From the IMG/VR virus record IMGVR_UViG_3300034064_000092, positions 1 to 23,295 of that record: a stretch of 23,295 bases of DNA, one strand, 5' to 3'. Under the pieces are notes generated by a model. The model made no database searches. It saw only the letters and a list, made by a program, of their open reading frames with translations, and was not told the origin of the DNA. Of the stretch, positions 5,417 to 13,601 are shown piece after piece; position 1 is the first letter of the stretch, and each line of letters begins with the position of its first letter. Source of the stretch: a virus. Position numbers and translations under genes: made by a program.

Positions 5417-6844
5417 ATGAATACTTTAATCGAATTATATAAACAGGTTACATCATCAAACTATGTTTACAATCAGAACTATGCTCGTTGGTTGTTTATG
5501 TTGGAAAGCTATATGGGTGGTGAAGAATATAGACGCGGACAACATCTAAATCAATATGCTTTAGAAACACCTCAACAATATGAACATAGACTTAATACTA
5601 CACCACTTGATAATCATTGTCGTAGTGTGGTAAATGTCTACAATAGTTTTATGTTCCGCGAATGTCCTGACAGAGACTTTGGTGGACTTACAACTGACCC
5701 AACACTTCCTGACTTCTTAGAAGATGCAGACTTAGAAGGTCGTGACTTAGACTCAGTAATGAAAGAAGTTAGTACATGGACAAGTGTATTTGGACATTGC
5801 TGGATACTAATGAGCAAACCAAATATCAATGCACTAACCCGTGCTGATGAGATTGCTGCTGGAGTTAGACCTTATGTTAGTCTTGTTACTCCACTTACAG
5901 TATATGATTGGACATATGAACGCAGTGCCGTCGGTCGTTATGAACTTACATACTTCAAATATGTAGATGATGTTAATGAACAAATCACCACAGTTATCGA
6001 ATGGTACAAAGATAAGATTATTACTACAATAACTAATCGCAAACACAAAGAAGTAGTTAGTCAATCGACTGATGTAAATGAATTGGGTGTTATCCCAGTT
6101 GTCATTGCATACAATCAACGCAGTCCTATTCGTGGTATTGGTATGTCGGATTTACAAGACATCGCTGATCAACAAAAAGCAATCTACAATGAACTAAGTG
6201 AAATTGAACAGGGTATTAGATTAGATGGACATCCAAGTTTAGTAGCTACCGAAACAACTAAAGTAGGCTCAGGTGCTGGTAGTATATTATATGTGCCAGA
6301 GACAATGGACCCTGGACTGAAACCATACTTACTTGATCATGGTAACACAGCCACAGAAGGTATTTGGACTTCGATTGGACATAGAGTAGATGCTATTGAT
6401 AAGATGGCTAACACTGGTGCTGTTCGTGCTACTGAAAGTCGTACACTATCTGGTGTTGCTATGCAAACTGAATTCCAATTGCTTAACGCAAAATTAGCTG
6501 AGAAGTCAGACAACTTACAATTAGCCGAAGAACAACTGTGGCAGTTGTATGCAATGTATCAAGGTGCTGTATGGGATGGTGAGATTGATTATCCTGGTAG
6601 CTTTGCAATACATGATGTACAAAATGAATTCACAAGTTTACAAACAGCTCGACAAGCCGCAACTGGTATTGATGCTATGAGTTTAATTGACCTACGATTA
6701 AGACAATTGCTTGAAGATCCACGCTTATCAAATGAAATTGAAGAGCCAGAAGAATTAGCCAAATATGCAGTTGAGTTAGCAGTATTAGCAAACCCAACAG
6801 TTATGGCAAGTGACATTGTTCCACCACAACCAGAAGAACTATAG
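5417..6844 (+). CDS. Portal protein
   Basis: The 475-residue protein sits between terL and the scaffold gene, the usual place of the portal, and has portal-like length and sequence. It has an N-terminal helical region with Trp and Tyr, a central beta-rich part (VYDWTYERSAVGRYELTYFKY), then the stem and crown region beginning at SDLQDIADQQKAIYNELSEIEQGIR, and a long helical C-terminal part with ESRTLSGVAMQTEF. Portals form a dodecamer at the capsid vertex, serve as the entry channel for DNA and dock the terminase. ATG 5417 is preceded by AGGA. It ends in an acidic, proline-rich tail. Confidence 0.85.
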   Translation: MNTLIELYKQVTSSNYVYNQNYARWLFMLESYMGGEEYRRGQHLNQYALETPQQYEHRLNTTPLDNHCRSVVNVYNSFMFRECPDRDFGGLTTDPTLPDFLEDADLEGRDLDSVMKEVSTWTSVFGHCWILMSKPNINALTRADEIAAGVRPYVSLVTPLTVYDWTYERSAVGRYELTYFKYVDDVNEQITTVIEWYKDKIITTITNRKHKEVVSQSTDVNELGVIPVVIAYNQRSPIRGIGMSDLQDIADQQKAIYNELSEIEQGIRLDGHPSLVATETTKVGSGAGSILYVPETMDPGLKPYLLDHGNTATEGIWTSIGHRVDAIDKMANTGAVRATESRTLSGVAMQTEFQLLNAKLAEKSDNLQLAEEQLWQLYAMYQGAVWDGEIDYPGSFAIHDVQNEFTSLQTARQAATGIDAMSLIDLRLRQLLEDPRLSNEIEEPEELAKYAVELAVLANPTVMASDIVPPQPEEL

Positions 6845-6869
6845 GACGACAATAGAATATATTCAGCAA

Positions 6870-6932
6870 ATGAATACACCTAGAGGAAAATATGCGGCAC
6901 AGAAGGTAAGAGCCGAAAAAGCAAATAGCTAA
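6870..6932 (+). CDS. Possible 20-residue basic peptide
   Basis: An ATG at 6870 opens a 20-residue basic peptide (MNTPRGKYAAQKVRAEKANS) that fills the space between the portal and the late promoter box before the scaffold gene. Its stop codon lies inside that box. The same frame stays open upstream into the end of the portal gene, with no stop between 6816 and 6870. There is no clear ribosome binding site. It could be a tiny gene, the remnant of a longer one, or chance. Confidence 0.25.
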   Translation: MNTPRGKYAAQKVRAEKANS

Positions 6933-6935
6933 ATA
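6929..6935 (+). promoter_or_regulatory. T4-type late promoter box (CTAAATA) before the scaffold and capsid genes
   Basis: CTAAATA lies 38 bases before the scaffold start in a 129-base gap that carries no other convincing gene. It would drive the scaffold, capsid, connector and tail tube genes up to the terminator at 9943. Confidence 0.6.
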
Positions 6936-6973
6936 ATGTATTAAACAATACTCTTAAAGGGAGGCACCGCGAT

Positions 6974-7648
6974 ATGAGCGATAACCAAATCATAGCAGGC
7001 AATACTACAGGTACTGACACTACAGCCACAGATACAACAAGTCAGGTAACAGCAAGAACTTATACTCAAGAAGAATTCGACAGTCATATGGCAGGGTTAA
7101 AATCCAGTCTGACTAAGAAATTACTTAAACCTTATGAAGATTTAGGTGATCCAACTGAGTTGCGTACACTTAAAGAACAAGCTGCTCATAAAGCTCAAGA
7201 CGAGCAAATGAAGCGCGGTGAGTTTGAGAAAGTACTACAAGATCTTGCACAAAAGAAAGACTCTGAAATATCTAAGAGAGATACAGTAATTGAACAGTTT
7301 AAAGTTGAACAACCACTATTGCAGGCCGCAAGCGAGTTTAGAGCAGTTAATGCCGAACAAGTAAAACGACTATTGCGTGGTAGTGTTAGACTTAATTCAG
7401 ACGGTGATGTAGAAGTAATTGATGATAAAGGCACAGTGCGATATAATGATGCAGGTCAACTTATTCAAGTAAAAGACCTTGTAAAAGAATTCTTAGACAC
7501 TAATCCACATTTCTTATCTGCAACTCCAGCTACTGTCAATTCAAATCATTCAATTAATGCCAATTCTGGTAGTGTTGATGTATCGAAACTTGATATGAAG
7601 AATCCAGAACATAGAAAACTTTATGCCCAAACTAAGGGCATTGCCTAA
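6974..7648 (+). CDS. Capsid scaffolding protein
   Basis: This 224-residue protein directly precedes the major capsid gene. It has a low-complexity Thr-rich N-terminus, a charged coiled-coil-like region at about residues 34-110 (LKSSLTKKLLKPYEDLG through KRDTVIEQFKVEQ), and a C-terminal part ending NPEHRKLYAQTKGIA. High charge, helical content and position match phage scaffolding proteins, which guide coat assembly inside the procapsid and then leave. GGGAGG eight bases before the ATG is the strongest ribosome binding site in the window, consistent with a protein needed in many copies. Confidence 0.8.
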   Translation: MSDNQIIAGNTTGTDTTATDTTSQVTARTYTQEEFDSHMAGLKSSLTKKLLKPYEDLGDPTELRTLKEQAAHKAQDEQMKRGEFEKVLQDLAQKKDSEISKRDTVIEQFKVEQPLLQAASEFRAVNAEQVKRLLRGSVRLNSDGDVEVIDDKGTVRYNDAGQLIQVKDLVKEFLDTNPHFLSATPATVNSNHSINANSGSVDVSKLDMKNPEHRKLYAQTKGIA

Positions 7649-7666
7649 CTTTAAAAGGAAAATAAA

Positions 7667-8506
7667 ATGGCTAATAACACAACAAATAATTCAGAATTAT
7701 TCCAAAATCTTTTGGTTCAATCTCAATATGCTCTATATGAGACATCAATTGCTCGCGCAGTATCAACAGTATTCGACTATCCAGTTGGTGCTGGTAAATC
7801 AGTATCAGTTCCATTATGGGCTGGTATTACTTCAACTAAACCTGGTGATGGCGTTGCTCCTGCAGCTGCTGACACAAACACAACAAGCAAATCAATCGAC
7901 TTAGTTGAACATGTTGTTTACGCTCAAATCACTGATTTCTTGCGTGATTCAGCTCAAGAATCAGTTATTGCTGGTCTTGCTAATCAATCTGGTTCAGCAC
8001 TTGCTGAAGGTATCGACAAAGAATTAGTAGCATTGTTCAATGATGCTCTTGTAACACAAGAAATCGGTGCTGCTGGTGCTGATAATACAGTTGCTCACAT
8101 TATGAAAGCTGCGGCAAAAATTCGTGCTAACAAATACACAGGTCAACTATTCGGCTTGTTAAACCCAATCCAAGCATACGGCTTGAAAGCAGCATTAACT
8201 GCAACTAACTCATACCAAGCAGCTACAACTGTTGGTAACCGTGTTTTAGAGGCTGGTTATGTTGGTACTGTAAGTGGTGTTCAATTATTTGAATCAGCTT
8301 TAGTTAATATTGATGGTGCTGGTGATGCTTCTGGTTGCGTATTTGCTCCAGGCGCATTCGGTGTTGCACAACGCGGTGGTGTTAACATGGAAGAACAAAG
8401 AGTAGCTACAAAACGAGCAACTGACTTAGTATTATCTGTTGTTGCTGGTGCAGCTGTATTGCGTCCTGAATTAGCAGTTCGTATTTACGGTAACTCAGTA
8501 CTTTAA
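7667..8506 (+). CDS. Major capsid protein
   Basis: This 279-residue protein, rich in Ala and Gly, follows the scaffold gene by 18 bases with AAAAGGA as ribosome binding site. N-terminal helical residues are followed by a region like the extended loop of HK97-fold coat proteins (VSVPLWAGITSTKPGDGVAP), a long helix with LANQSGSALAEGIDKELVALFND, and beta-rich C-terminal strands ending ATDLVLSVVAGAAVLRPELAVRIYG. The composition and the terminal strand pattern fit an HK97-fold coat protein of an uncultured-aquatic-phage type. The codon use looks cleaner and richer in GCT and GGT than its neighbours, as expected for a highly expressed gene. Fold assignment is inferred from position and pattern. Confidence 0.88.
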   Translation: MANNTTNNSELFQNLLVQSQYALYETSIARAVSTVFDYPVGAGKSVSVPLWAGITSTKPGDGVAPAAADTNTTSKSIDLVEHVVYAQITDFLRDSAQESVIAGLANQSGSALAEGIDKELVALFNDALVTQEIGAAGADNTVAHIMKAAAKIRANKYTGQLFGLLNPIQAYGLKAALTATNSYQAATTVGNRVLEAGYVGTVSGVQLFESALVNIDGAGDASGCVFAPGAFGVAQRGGVNMEEQRVATKRATDLVLSVVAGAAVLRPELAVRIYGNSVL

Positions 8507-8525
8507 TTGTTAAGGAAAACATAGA

Positions 8526-9029
8526 ATGGCTTTTATTCGATCAGGCACGACAATAATTAGTTTCGCAGAATATCAAGATGTTTACGATACTGACCCAACT
8601 CTGTTTGATGAGAATGAAGGTCTAACTGATGATGTAATAGAGAATGCTCTAATTAGATCAACGGAAAGAATTCTAAGTCAACTTAAAAATACAGTTTGGT
8701 ATAGAACACTTGCCTTACAAAATGGGGCAAGTGTCCTAACTATTCCAGCTTTAAATGCATCAAAGATTATAAGTCGAGACAATGACTTCACTGACCTTTG
8801 TGTGTATTATAGCTTGTATCAATACATACTTCCAAAAGTAGCAGACTTCGGACAAGCAGGTGGAGCAGATACTAATGAAAAAGCTAAGATTGGTTTTTAC
8901 CATGAAAAGTTTACTACATTATTAGATGAACTCTTGTTTAATTCAGATTGGTATGACTACGATAATGGCGGTACAATTGGTGAAAAAGAATACAAACCAA
9001 TGCCAACAAACTATGTGAGAATAAGATAA
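8526..9029 (+). CDS. Head-tail connector (adaptor) protein
   Basis: The 167-residue protein immediately follows the capsid gene, where most siphoviruses encode the adaptor that binds under the portal ring. The N-terminal half has helices with acidic turns (ENEGLTDDVIENALIRSTERILSQL) and the sequence ends in YKPMPTNYVRIR. Family members are typically 100-200 residues with several helices, which fits. AAGGAAA precedes the ATG. Its stop overlaps the next start (TAATG). The role is assigned mainly from position and helical pattern. Confidence 0.7.
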   Translation: MAFIRSGTTIISFAEYQDVYDTDPTLFDENEGLTDDVIENALIRSTERILSQLKNTVWYRTLALQNGASVLTIPALNASKIISRDNDFTDLCVYYSLYQYILPKVADFGQAGGADTNEKAKIGFYHEKFTTLLDELLFNSDWYDYDNGGTIGEKEYKPMPTNYVRIR

Positions 9030-9436
9030 TGCGTAGTGAATTACTTGCTTATCTAAAAACACAGAACTTTGGGACTGTAAAAGTTGCCAGTGAATTTCCG
9101 TTTAGTACTAAAGCGGGCACTGAACCACTCTATGTAAAAAATACTAAAAGTATCTATGTAGACCAAGACCAAACAACTCAAGAGCCTTTGTTTAATACAA
9201 TGGATGGCGGTAGCATAGTAGCTCAAACTACTAAAGTTATAGCTTACCTAACATTAGATGCAAAAGCTCCATTAGTGAATTATGATAGTATTGTATCGAA
9301 ATTAACAGCAGCACGAAATTTATTAGCCATTGATGGTAATTTAGATCGTACTGTCTCAGTAGCTAAAAGCTATGATGGCGATATAATGCTAACCGAATTT
9401 ACTTTTGAATTTAAAGAAATATTAACAACACAATAA
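9029..9436 (+). CDS. Tail terminator or tail completion protein (probable)
   Basis: The 135-residue protein lies between the connector and the tail tube protein, which is where tail terminators are usually encoded. Its pattern is an N-terminal helix (SELLAYLKTQNF), beta strands, a helix with NYDSIVSKLTAARNLLA and a final strand LTEFTFEFKEILTTQ, similar to the alpha/beta fold of lambda gpU-type proteins. Such proteins cap the growing tail tube and make the joining surface to the head. The function is inferred; no diagnostic motif is visible. The start overlaps the connector stop, so expression is coupled. Confidence 0.6.
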   Translation: MRSELLAYLKTQNFGTVKVASEFPFSTKAGTEPLYVKNTKSIYVDQDQTTQEPLFNTMDGGSIVAQTTKVIAYLTLDAKAPLVNYDSIVSKLTAARNLLAIDGNLDRTVSVAKSYDGDIMLTEFTFEFKEILTTQ

Positions 9437-9448
9437 AAGGAAAAAACC

Positions 9449-9925
9449 ATGGCTTATATACAATCAGCAGTGGGGCAAGCGACAAATCCAACGCTAAAAT
9501 TAACAGTTGCGGGTAAAACAGGACTTTTAGAAGTTCCTTACTTACAAGATGTAACTATTAACAATGCTAACGATGTGTTTACTTGGACCCAACTTAACGA
9601 ATCTGCTAAGTTACAAGTAGCAACAACAGCAACAAACAGTATCTCAACTAACATCGTTGTAGATCCAACAACATTCTTTGGAACAGGTTCAGGAAATGTT
9701 GGCAGTGCTTCAAATCTAGGTATCATCGGTCTAAGCGATGCTAAAACACTTATTAATTTTACAATTAATATGGGTAACATTGCAACTGGTGGTGGCGGCC
9801 GTACATTGTCCGGTGAAGCTTATGTAACAGGTCTTGCTCCAACAGTAAGTGCGGATAGCCCAGTTTGGGTAACTCCATTAACATTAACTGTTGATGGTCC
9901 ATACACTGTTTCAGCAGCAGCTTAA
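9449..9925 (+). CDS. Major tail tube protein (probable)
   Basis: The 158-residue protein is rich in Thr, Asn, Val and Gly and beta-strand-like almost throughout, with no charged helices. It lies right after the tail terminator gene and before the chaperone genes, the expected site of the tail tube gene. AAAAGGA precedes the ATG, consistent with strong expression. Tube proteins stack as hexameric rings along the tape measure protein. No contractile sheath gene precedes it, so the tail appears non-contractile. A terminator follows. Confidence 0.72.
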   Translation: MAYIQSAVGQATNPTLKLTVAGKTGLLEVPYLQDVTINNANDVFTWTQLNESAKLQVATTATNSISTNIVVDPTTFFGTGSGNVGSASNLGIIGLSDAKTLINFTINMGNIATGGGGRTLSGEAYVTGLAPTVSADSPVWVTPLTLTVDGPYTVSAAA

Positions 9926-9942
9926 TCAGCAATAAAACAAAC

Positions 9943-9967
9943 AACAGGAGCTCAGGCTCCTGTTTTT
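9943..9967 (+). terminator. Rho-independent terminator after the tail tube gene
   Basis: AACAGGAGC, loop TCAG, GCTCCTGTT form a perfect nine-base-pair stem ending in a T-run. It lies 17 bases after the tail tube stop and just before the next late promoter box, so it separates two late transcription units. Confidence 0.9.
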
Positions 9968-9972
9968 GTATG

Positions 9973-9980
9973 TATAAATA
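9973..9980 (+). promoter_or_regulatory. T4 late promoter box, perfect TATAAATA
   Basis: TATAAATA is the exact T4 late consensus. It starts five bases after the terminator's T-run and lies 21 bases upstream of ATG 10002, so the transcript would carry a short leader including AAGGAG. It is the best match of the five boxes in the window. Confidence 0.75.
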
Positions 9981-10001
9981 ACATTGTAAGGAGACTAACA
10001 G

Positions 10002-10178
10002 ATGTCAGATATATTCGACGAAAAAACAGATCAAGAGCTATTAGAGAGCTTGCTTGCTGAAACAGCCAAAGCATCAAATGAGATGAAATGCGCACAGCGA
10101 GATATCAATAAGGCCACAGGCCGAATTCAATTTGCCGTAATGGCACTTAACACAATGATTAATAGAAAAAAGGATTAA
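10002..10178 (+). CDS. Small helical protein (58 residues), unknown function
   Basis: The ORF runs from ATG 10002, preceded by a strong AAGGAG, to TAA at 10176-10178. The 58-residue product (starting MSDIFDEKTDQELLESLLAE) is predicted to be mostly helix, acidic at the N-terminus and basic at the end (INRKKD), which may favour coiled-coil formation. It is the first gene of the late unit that makes the tail. Its position between the tube protein and chaperone genes suggests a tail-assembly role, but I recognise no family. The ribosome binding site, promoter and neat spacing support it as a real gene. Confidence 0.75.
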   Translation: MSDIFDEKTDQELLESLLAETAKASNEMKCAQRDINKATGRIQFAVMALNTMINRKKD

Positions 10179-10183
10179 CAGAA

Positions 10184-10525
10184 ATGAAACTTTCAACTTT
10201 AGCAGCAAAACCACAATTATTATCAGTAGTAATCGACGACGAAGAAGTTAGAGCCGCATATGGCGAACCACTTGAGTTTTACATATGGGATCGTCAATCA
10301 ATGGACACCTTTGTAAAATTAGCCACAATCGACTATACAAACTTTGGTGCCTTAACTGAAATTGTAAAAGAATTAGTATTAGATGAAGAAGGTAAGCCAG
10401 TTATTCACGATGATGTAGTATTACCAAATAACATATTGATGAAAGCCATTAATGTGGTGGTAGAAACATTGGGAAAGTCAATAGCGGCACCCTCTACAAC
10501 GAACAAGACAGAAGATTCCAAATAA
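10184..10525 (+). CDS. Tail assembly chaperone, first component (probable)
   Basis: This 113-residue protein lies two genes before the tape measure gene, where lambda gpG-type chaperones are encoded. Its pattern is typical: an N-terminal MKLSTL, a strand with SVVIDDEEVRAAYGEPLEFYIWDRQS, then helices (FVKLATIDYTNFGALTEIVKELVLDEEG) and an unstructured Thr/Lys tail. Such chaperones bind the tape measure protein and recruit tube protein. AAGGA lies upstream of the ATG. The stop codon overlaps the next gene's ATG (TAATG), a coupling arrangement in place of the usual programmed frameshift. Confidence 0.7.
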   Translation: MKLSTLAAKPQLLSVVIDDEEVRAAYGEPLEFYIWDRQSMDTFVKLATIDYTNFGALTEIVKELVLDEEGKPVIHDDVVLPNNILMKAINVVVETLGKSIAAPSTTNKTEDSK

Positions 10526-10731
10526 TGTTAACTCTAGACTTTGTTGCTGAAAGATATGGAGTACTTCCCAGTACTTTACTTCGAGATGGCAACAGTCTAG
10601 ATATTGTAATTGCTGATCTTGCGCAGGGTTATCGTAATCGACAACAGGCAAAAGCCTCAGGAAAAACAGACGCTAATCATGGCTTGACTGAAGAAGAATT
10701 ACTGGCAATGGTTGCTCAGACAAGGAGATAA
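10525..10731 (+). CDS. Tail assembly chaperone, second component (probable)
   Basis: The 68-residue protein starts at the ATG overlapping the previous stop, in the -1 frame, the same relative frame as lambda T to G. The sequence (LDFVAERYGVLPSTLLRDG) and the short C-terminal helix TEEELLAMVAQTRR are like the short second chaperone ORF of many siphoviruses. In lambda it is made only as a fusion by -1 frameshifting; here a stop-start overlap would let it be made by reinitiation as a separate protein. No XXXYYYZ slippery heptamer is visible at the junction. Assignment rests on position and style. Confidence 0.6.
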   Translation: MLTLDFVAERYGVLPSTLLRDGNSLDIVIADLAQGYRNRQQAKASGKTDANHGLTEEELLAMVAQTRR

Positions 10732-10732
10732 T

Positions 10733-11005
10733 ATGGCTATTGATAAAATGACACCTAGTTTAGCTAAGATTCAACAGCAACTTAATAAGTTACCTAAGCA
10801 GGCCTATGATGTTTTTCTTGCTAATACCCCAGTAAATAGCGGTAATGCTCGACGCAGAACTAAATTAGTTGGTAATACCATTGAAGCCAAATATGCTTAT
10901 GCCACTAGACTTGATAATGGCTGGAGTAAACAAAGTCCTAAAGGTATGTCTGAGCCTACTGATAAGTTTATACGGACACAATTAACAAAGATTATAAGGA
11001 AATAA
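10733..11005 (+). CDS. HK97 gp10-like neck or tail protein (probable)
   Basis: The 90-residue basic protein has the motif ANTPVNSGNARRRTKLVGNT followed by YAYATRLDNGWSKQSP, which is the pattern of gp10-type proteins of HK97-like phages (P-V-x-T/S-G-x-A-R, then Y-A-x-R-L-D-x-G-W-S-K-Q). Family members act at the head-tail joint or in tail completion. I choose ATG 10733, five bases or so after AAGGAGA, over an ATG at 10712 that would overlap the chaperone. These genes usually lie next to the connector and terminator genes; here it lies between the chaperones and the tape measure gene. Confidence 0.65.
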   Translation: MAIDKMTPSLAKIQQQLNKLPKQAYDVFLANTPVNSGNARRRTKLVGNTIEAKYAYATRLDNGWSKQSPKGMSEPTDKFIRTQLTKIIRK

Positions 11006-11006
11006 T

Positions 11007-13598
11007 ATGGCTAGAGATTTAGATTATACCGTTGGTGTCAATACTCAACCTGCAGTGGCCGGACTTGAAAAATTAAAAGGCACGATTAAGACTACCAGTG
11101 ACAGCTTTGAGAAGTTTAGGAATCTATTTGCCGGGCTAGCACTTGCTTCATTTGTGAGAAGTGCTTATCAAGTAGCCGACAGCATCAGTGAAATTGGTCT
11201 AGCCAGTGGCATGGGCACACAATTTGTCTTGGGCTTTAGTCAGGCTATCAAAGCCAATGGTGGTGAATTAGAATCAGCACAGGCATCATTTGGTAAATTT
11301 GCACAACAAATTCAATCAGCCTTAGGTGGCAACAAAGATGTAATTAAAAGTTTCGAATCCTTAGGCATTAGTCTAAATGATATCGCTACCTTAACAGATA
11401 AAGAAATATTTACAAAGACTATTAGTGGTCTAGCTGGTATGGGTCGAGGTGCGACAGCAACTGCCCTGGCTCAAGACTTACTAGGTAAGAAAATGGCCAG
11501 TGTGGACTTTGCTGGTGTTAATCGCGGACTAAGTGAATATGTTCGTATCGCAGGCTCCAGTGCCGAAGCTGTAGATTCAGCAGGTGCGGCCAATGACAGC
11601 TTTAATGGAGCCATAGCCACCTTACAACAAGAATTACTTAAAGTATTAAAACCAATCAGTGACATGGTTGTTGCCCTTAGTGAAAGTGGTGAATCAATAC
11701 GAAACTTTATCAGCATAGCAGTTAAAATTGGTATGGTAATTGCTACATTTACTGTAGTTGGTAAGGCCGCAAGAGCAGTAGGTGCTATTTTTGGTGAACT
11801 AAAAACTGCTGCGACAGCAGTTGGTAGTGTTGCAACAACAGTCACAAATGGCTTTAGAAATTTTGGTGCTATATTAGAAAATTTAAAATTAACTAGTTTA
11901 GCAGGCGGCTTTAGAGTTATTGGAAATCTATTAAAAGAATTTGGTAGTTGGGCACTTAAAAGTATCCCAGGTGTAGCCGCATTAGGTGTTGCTTTAAGTT
12001 ATATATGGGACACAGCTAAGGGTGCTGTTACTGGTCTATTAGAACTATTAGGCATTTCATCTAAGCAAGATAAGGCCACAGCTGACAGTGCTGCGGCCGC
12101 TAAGAAAGCCGCAGAGGAGAAAATTGCCCAGCAGGTTGAAATAGCCAACAAACAAAAATTATTAAATGCTCAGCGTGTTGAAGAAGAACAAAAATTACAA
12201 GATAAAATTAATGCAGGTGTAGCCAGTGAAAGATCTGCCATTGCCGGCAAACTTGACTCATTAAAACTTAATAATCAAGAACAGTTACGAGCATTTGAAT
12301 TAACAAAATCACTTGTAGGCTTGTCAGAAAGAGAGCGTACAATCAAAGAAGCCACTGCCGATGTTGAAAATCGTCGAATCAGTAGTCTAGCTGAATTAAC
12401 CGCAAGGCAAGCTGAATTACAAAGAACAGTAACTGAAGGTACTGGATCGGCTACTGCCGCACAAAAAGAAGCGGCCGCAGTGGCCAAGGCAGAGTTACCA
12501 TTAGTTGAAGAAGCTATCAAGAGAGTCACTGCTGAATATGAAAAACAAATACCAGCAGTACAAAAACTTGCCGCAGAAAGTTATGATGCCGCACAAAAAC
12601 AAATTGCCGCAGAGAACTTAAAAGCATTTAGTGTAAGTGAAACAACTCGTGCTACTGATGAATTACTTCGCTTACAAGATGAAATGGCAATGATGACATT
12701 GCCTGAAATAGATAGAAAATATAAAGAAATAGAAATCTCAGCTCGTAACAGTGCCAATGCGGCAATTGCCGCTGAGAATGAGCGTCGTCGACTTGCTGGT
12801 TTAGGTGTAATGAGTGAAGCTGAACGAGCAAAATATGTTGAAGCTGCCTCAGTGGGTATGAATCGACTTAAAGATCAAACTAAGGCAAACTTTGAAGCAA
12901 GCCGTAGTTGGAATACTGGTTGGAAGCGTGCATTTAATGATTATGTACAAAATGCTACTAATGCCGCACAACAAGCACAAAATATATTTGCCAAAGCCAC
13001 TAAAGGTATGGAAGATATGATTGTAAACTTTGCCAAGACTGGTAAGTTTGAATGGAAATCATTTATATCGATGATGTTAGAAGAACTATTGCGCAGTCAG
13101 ATACAACAGGTGTTTGCTCAGATGATGGGCAACATGTCAGGCACAATGAATTCATTTACTGGCGGTGGTGGCAATATCATAGGTAATCTATTAGGCAGTG
13201 TAGGCAGTCTATTTGGTGGTGGCTCAAGTGCTGGAGCAACTCCTCCTTTCATGCCAACTCAGAGTAGTTCTAGTAATGTATTCGGTGATCTATTAGGTGG
13301 CATTGGGTCAGGTATTACTTCAGTGTTCTCAGGCATAGGTGATTTATTTGGTGGCTTCTTTGCCAATGGTGGTAACTTAGGTGCTGGTCGTTGGGGCATC
13401 GCCGGGGAAGCTGGTCCAGAGTTAATATCAGGTCCAGCTACAGTAACACCTATGGCGGGTGGCGGAGTTACTAATGTCACATACAACATTACAGCTACCG
13501 ACGCAATGAGTTTTAAACAATTAGTGGCACAAGATCCAGGCTTCATTCATGCTGTGGTAATGCAGGGAGCTAAATCAATGCCCGGAACAAGGAGATAA
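11007..13598 (+). CDS. Tail tape measure protein
   Basis: At 863 residues it follows the chaperone genes, as expected. Hydrophobic stretches occur near residues 38-56 (LFAGLALASFV), 232-260 (KIGMVIATFTVVGKAA) and 315-345 (PGVAALGVALSYIW). A long Ala/Glu/Lys/Gln-rich coiled-coil region covers about residues 350-560. A Gly/Ser-rich part follows, then the signature FANGGNLGAGRWGIAGEAGPELI near residue 783, common at the C-terminus of siphovirus tape measure proteins. The protein sets tail length, fills the tube lumen and leaves during DNA ejection. By the rule of about 1.5 angstroms per residue the tail would be roughly 130 nm; this is a family rule of thumb, not a measurement. Confidence 0.92.
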   Translation: MARDLDYTVGVNTQPAVAGLEKLKGTIKTTSDSFEKFRNLFAGLALASFVRSAYQVADSISEIGLASGMGTQFVLGFSQAIKANGGELESAQASFGKFAQQIQSALGGNKDVIKSFESLGISLNDIATLTDKEIFTKTISGLAGMGRGATATALAQDLLGKKMASVDFAGVNRGLSEYVRIAGSSAEAVDSAGAANDSFNGAIATLQQELLKVLKPISDMVVALSESGESIRNFISIAVKIGMVIATFTVVGKAARAVGAIFGELKTAATAVGSVATTVTNGFRNFGAILENLKLTSLAGGFRVIGNLLKEFGSWALKSIPGVAALGVALSYIWDTAKGAVTGLLELLGISSKQDKATADSAAAAKKAAEEKIAQQVEIANKQKLLNAQRVEEEQKLQDKINAGVASERSAIAGKLDSLKLNNQEQLRAFELTKSLVGLSERERTIKEATADVENRRISSLAELTARQAELQRTVTEGTGSATAAQKEAAAVAKAELPLVEEAIKRVTAEYEKQIPAVQKLAAESYDAAQKQIAAENLKAFSVSETTRATDELLRLQDEMAMMTLPEIDRKYKEIEISARNSANAAIAAENERRRLAGLGVMSEAERAKYVEAASVGMNRLKDQTKANFEASRSWNTGWKRAFNDYVQNATNAAQQAQNIFAKATKGMEDMIVNFAKTGKFEWKSFISMMLEELLRSQIQQVFAQMMGNMSGTMNSFTGGGGNIIGNLLGSVGSLFGGGSSAGATPPFMPTQSSSSNVFGDLLGGIGSGITSVFSGIGDLFGGFFANGGNLGAGRWGIAGEAGPELISGPATVTPMAGGGVTNVTYNITATDAMSFKQLVAQDPGFIHAVVMQGAKSMPGTRR

Positions 13599-13601
13599 GA
13601 T

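Noticed and set aside
7623-7904. Open frame overlapping the start of the capsid gene
   Set aside because: Rich in Leu and Gln from frame-shifted capsid codons, no ribosome binding site, and fully covered by the well-supported capsid gene.
10501-10540. Programmed -1 frameshift between the chaperone ORFs
   Set aside because: The frame relation is right, but no X-XXY-YYZ slippery heptamer is present near the stop and a TAATG overlap explains expression.
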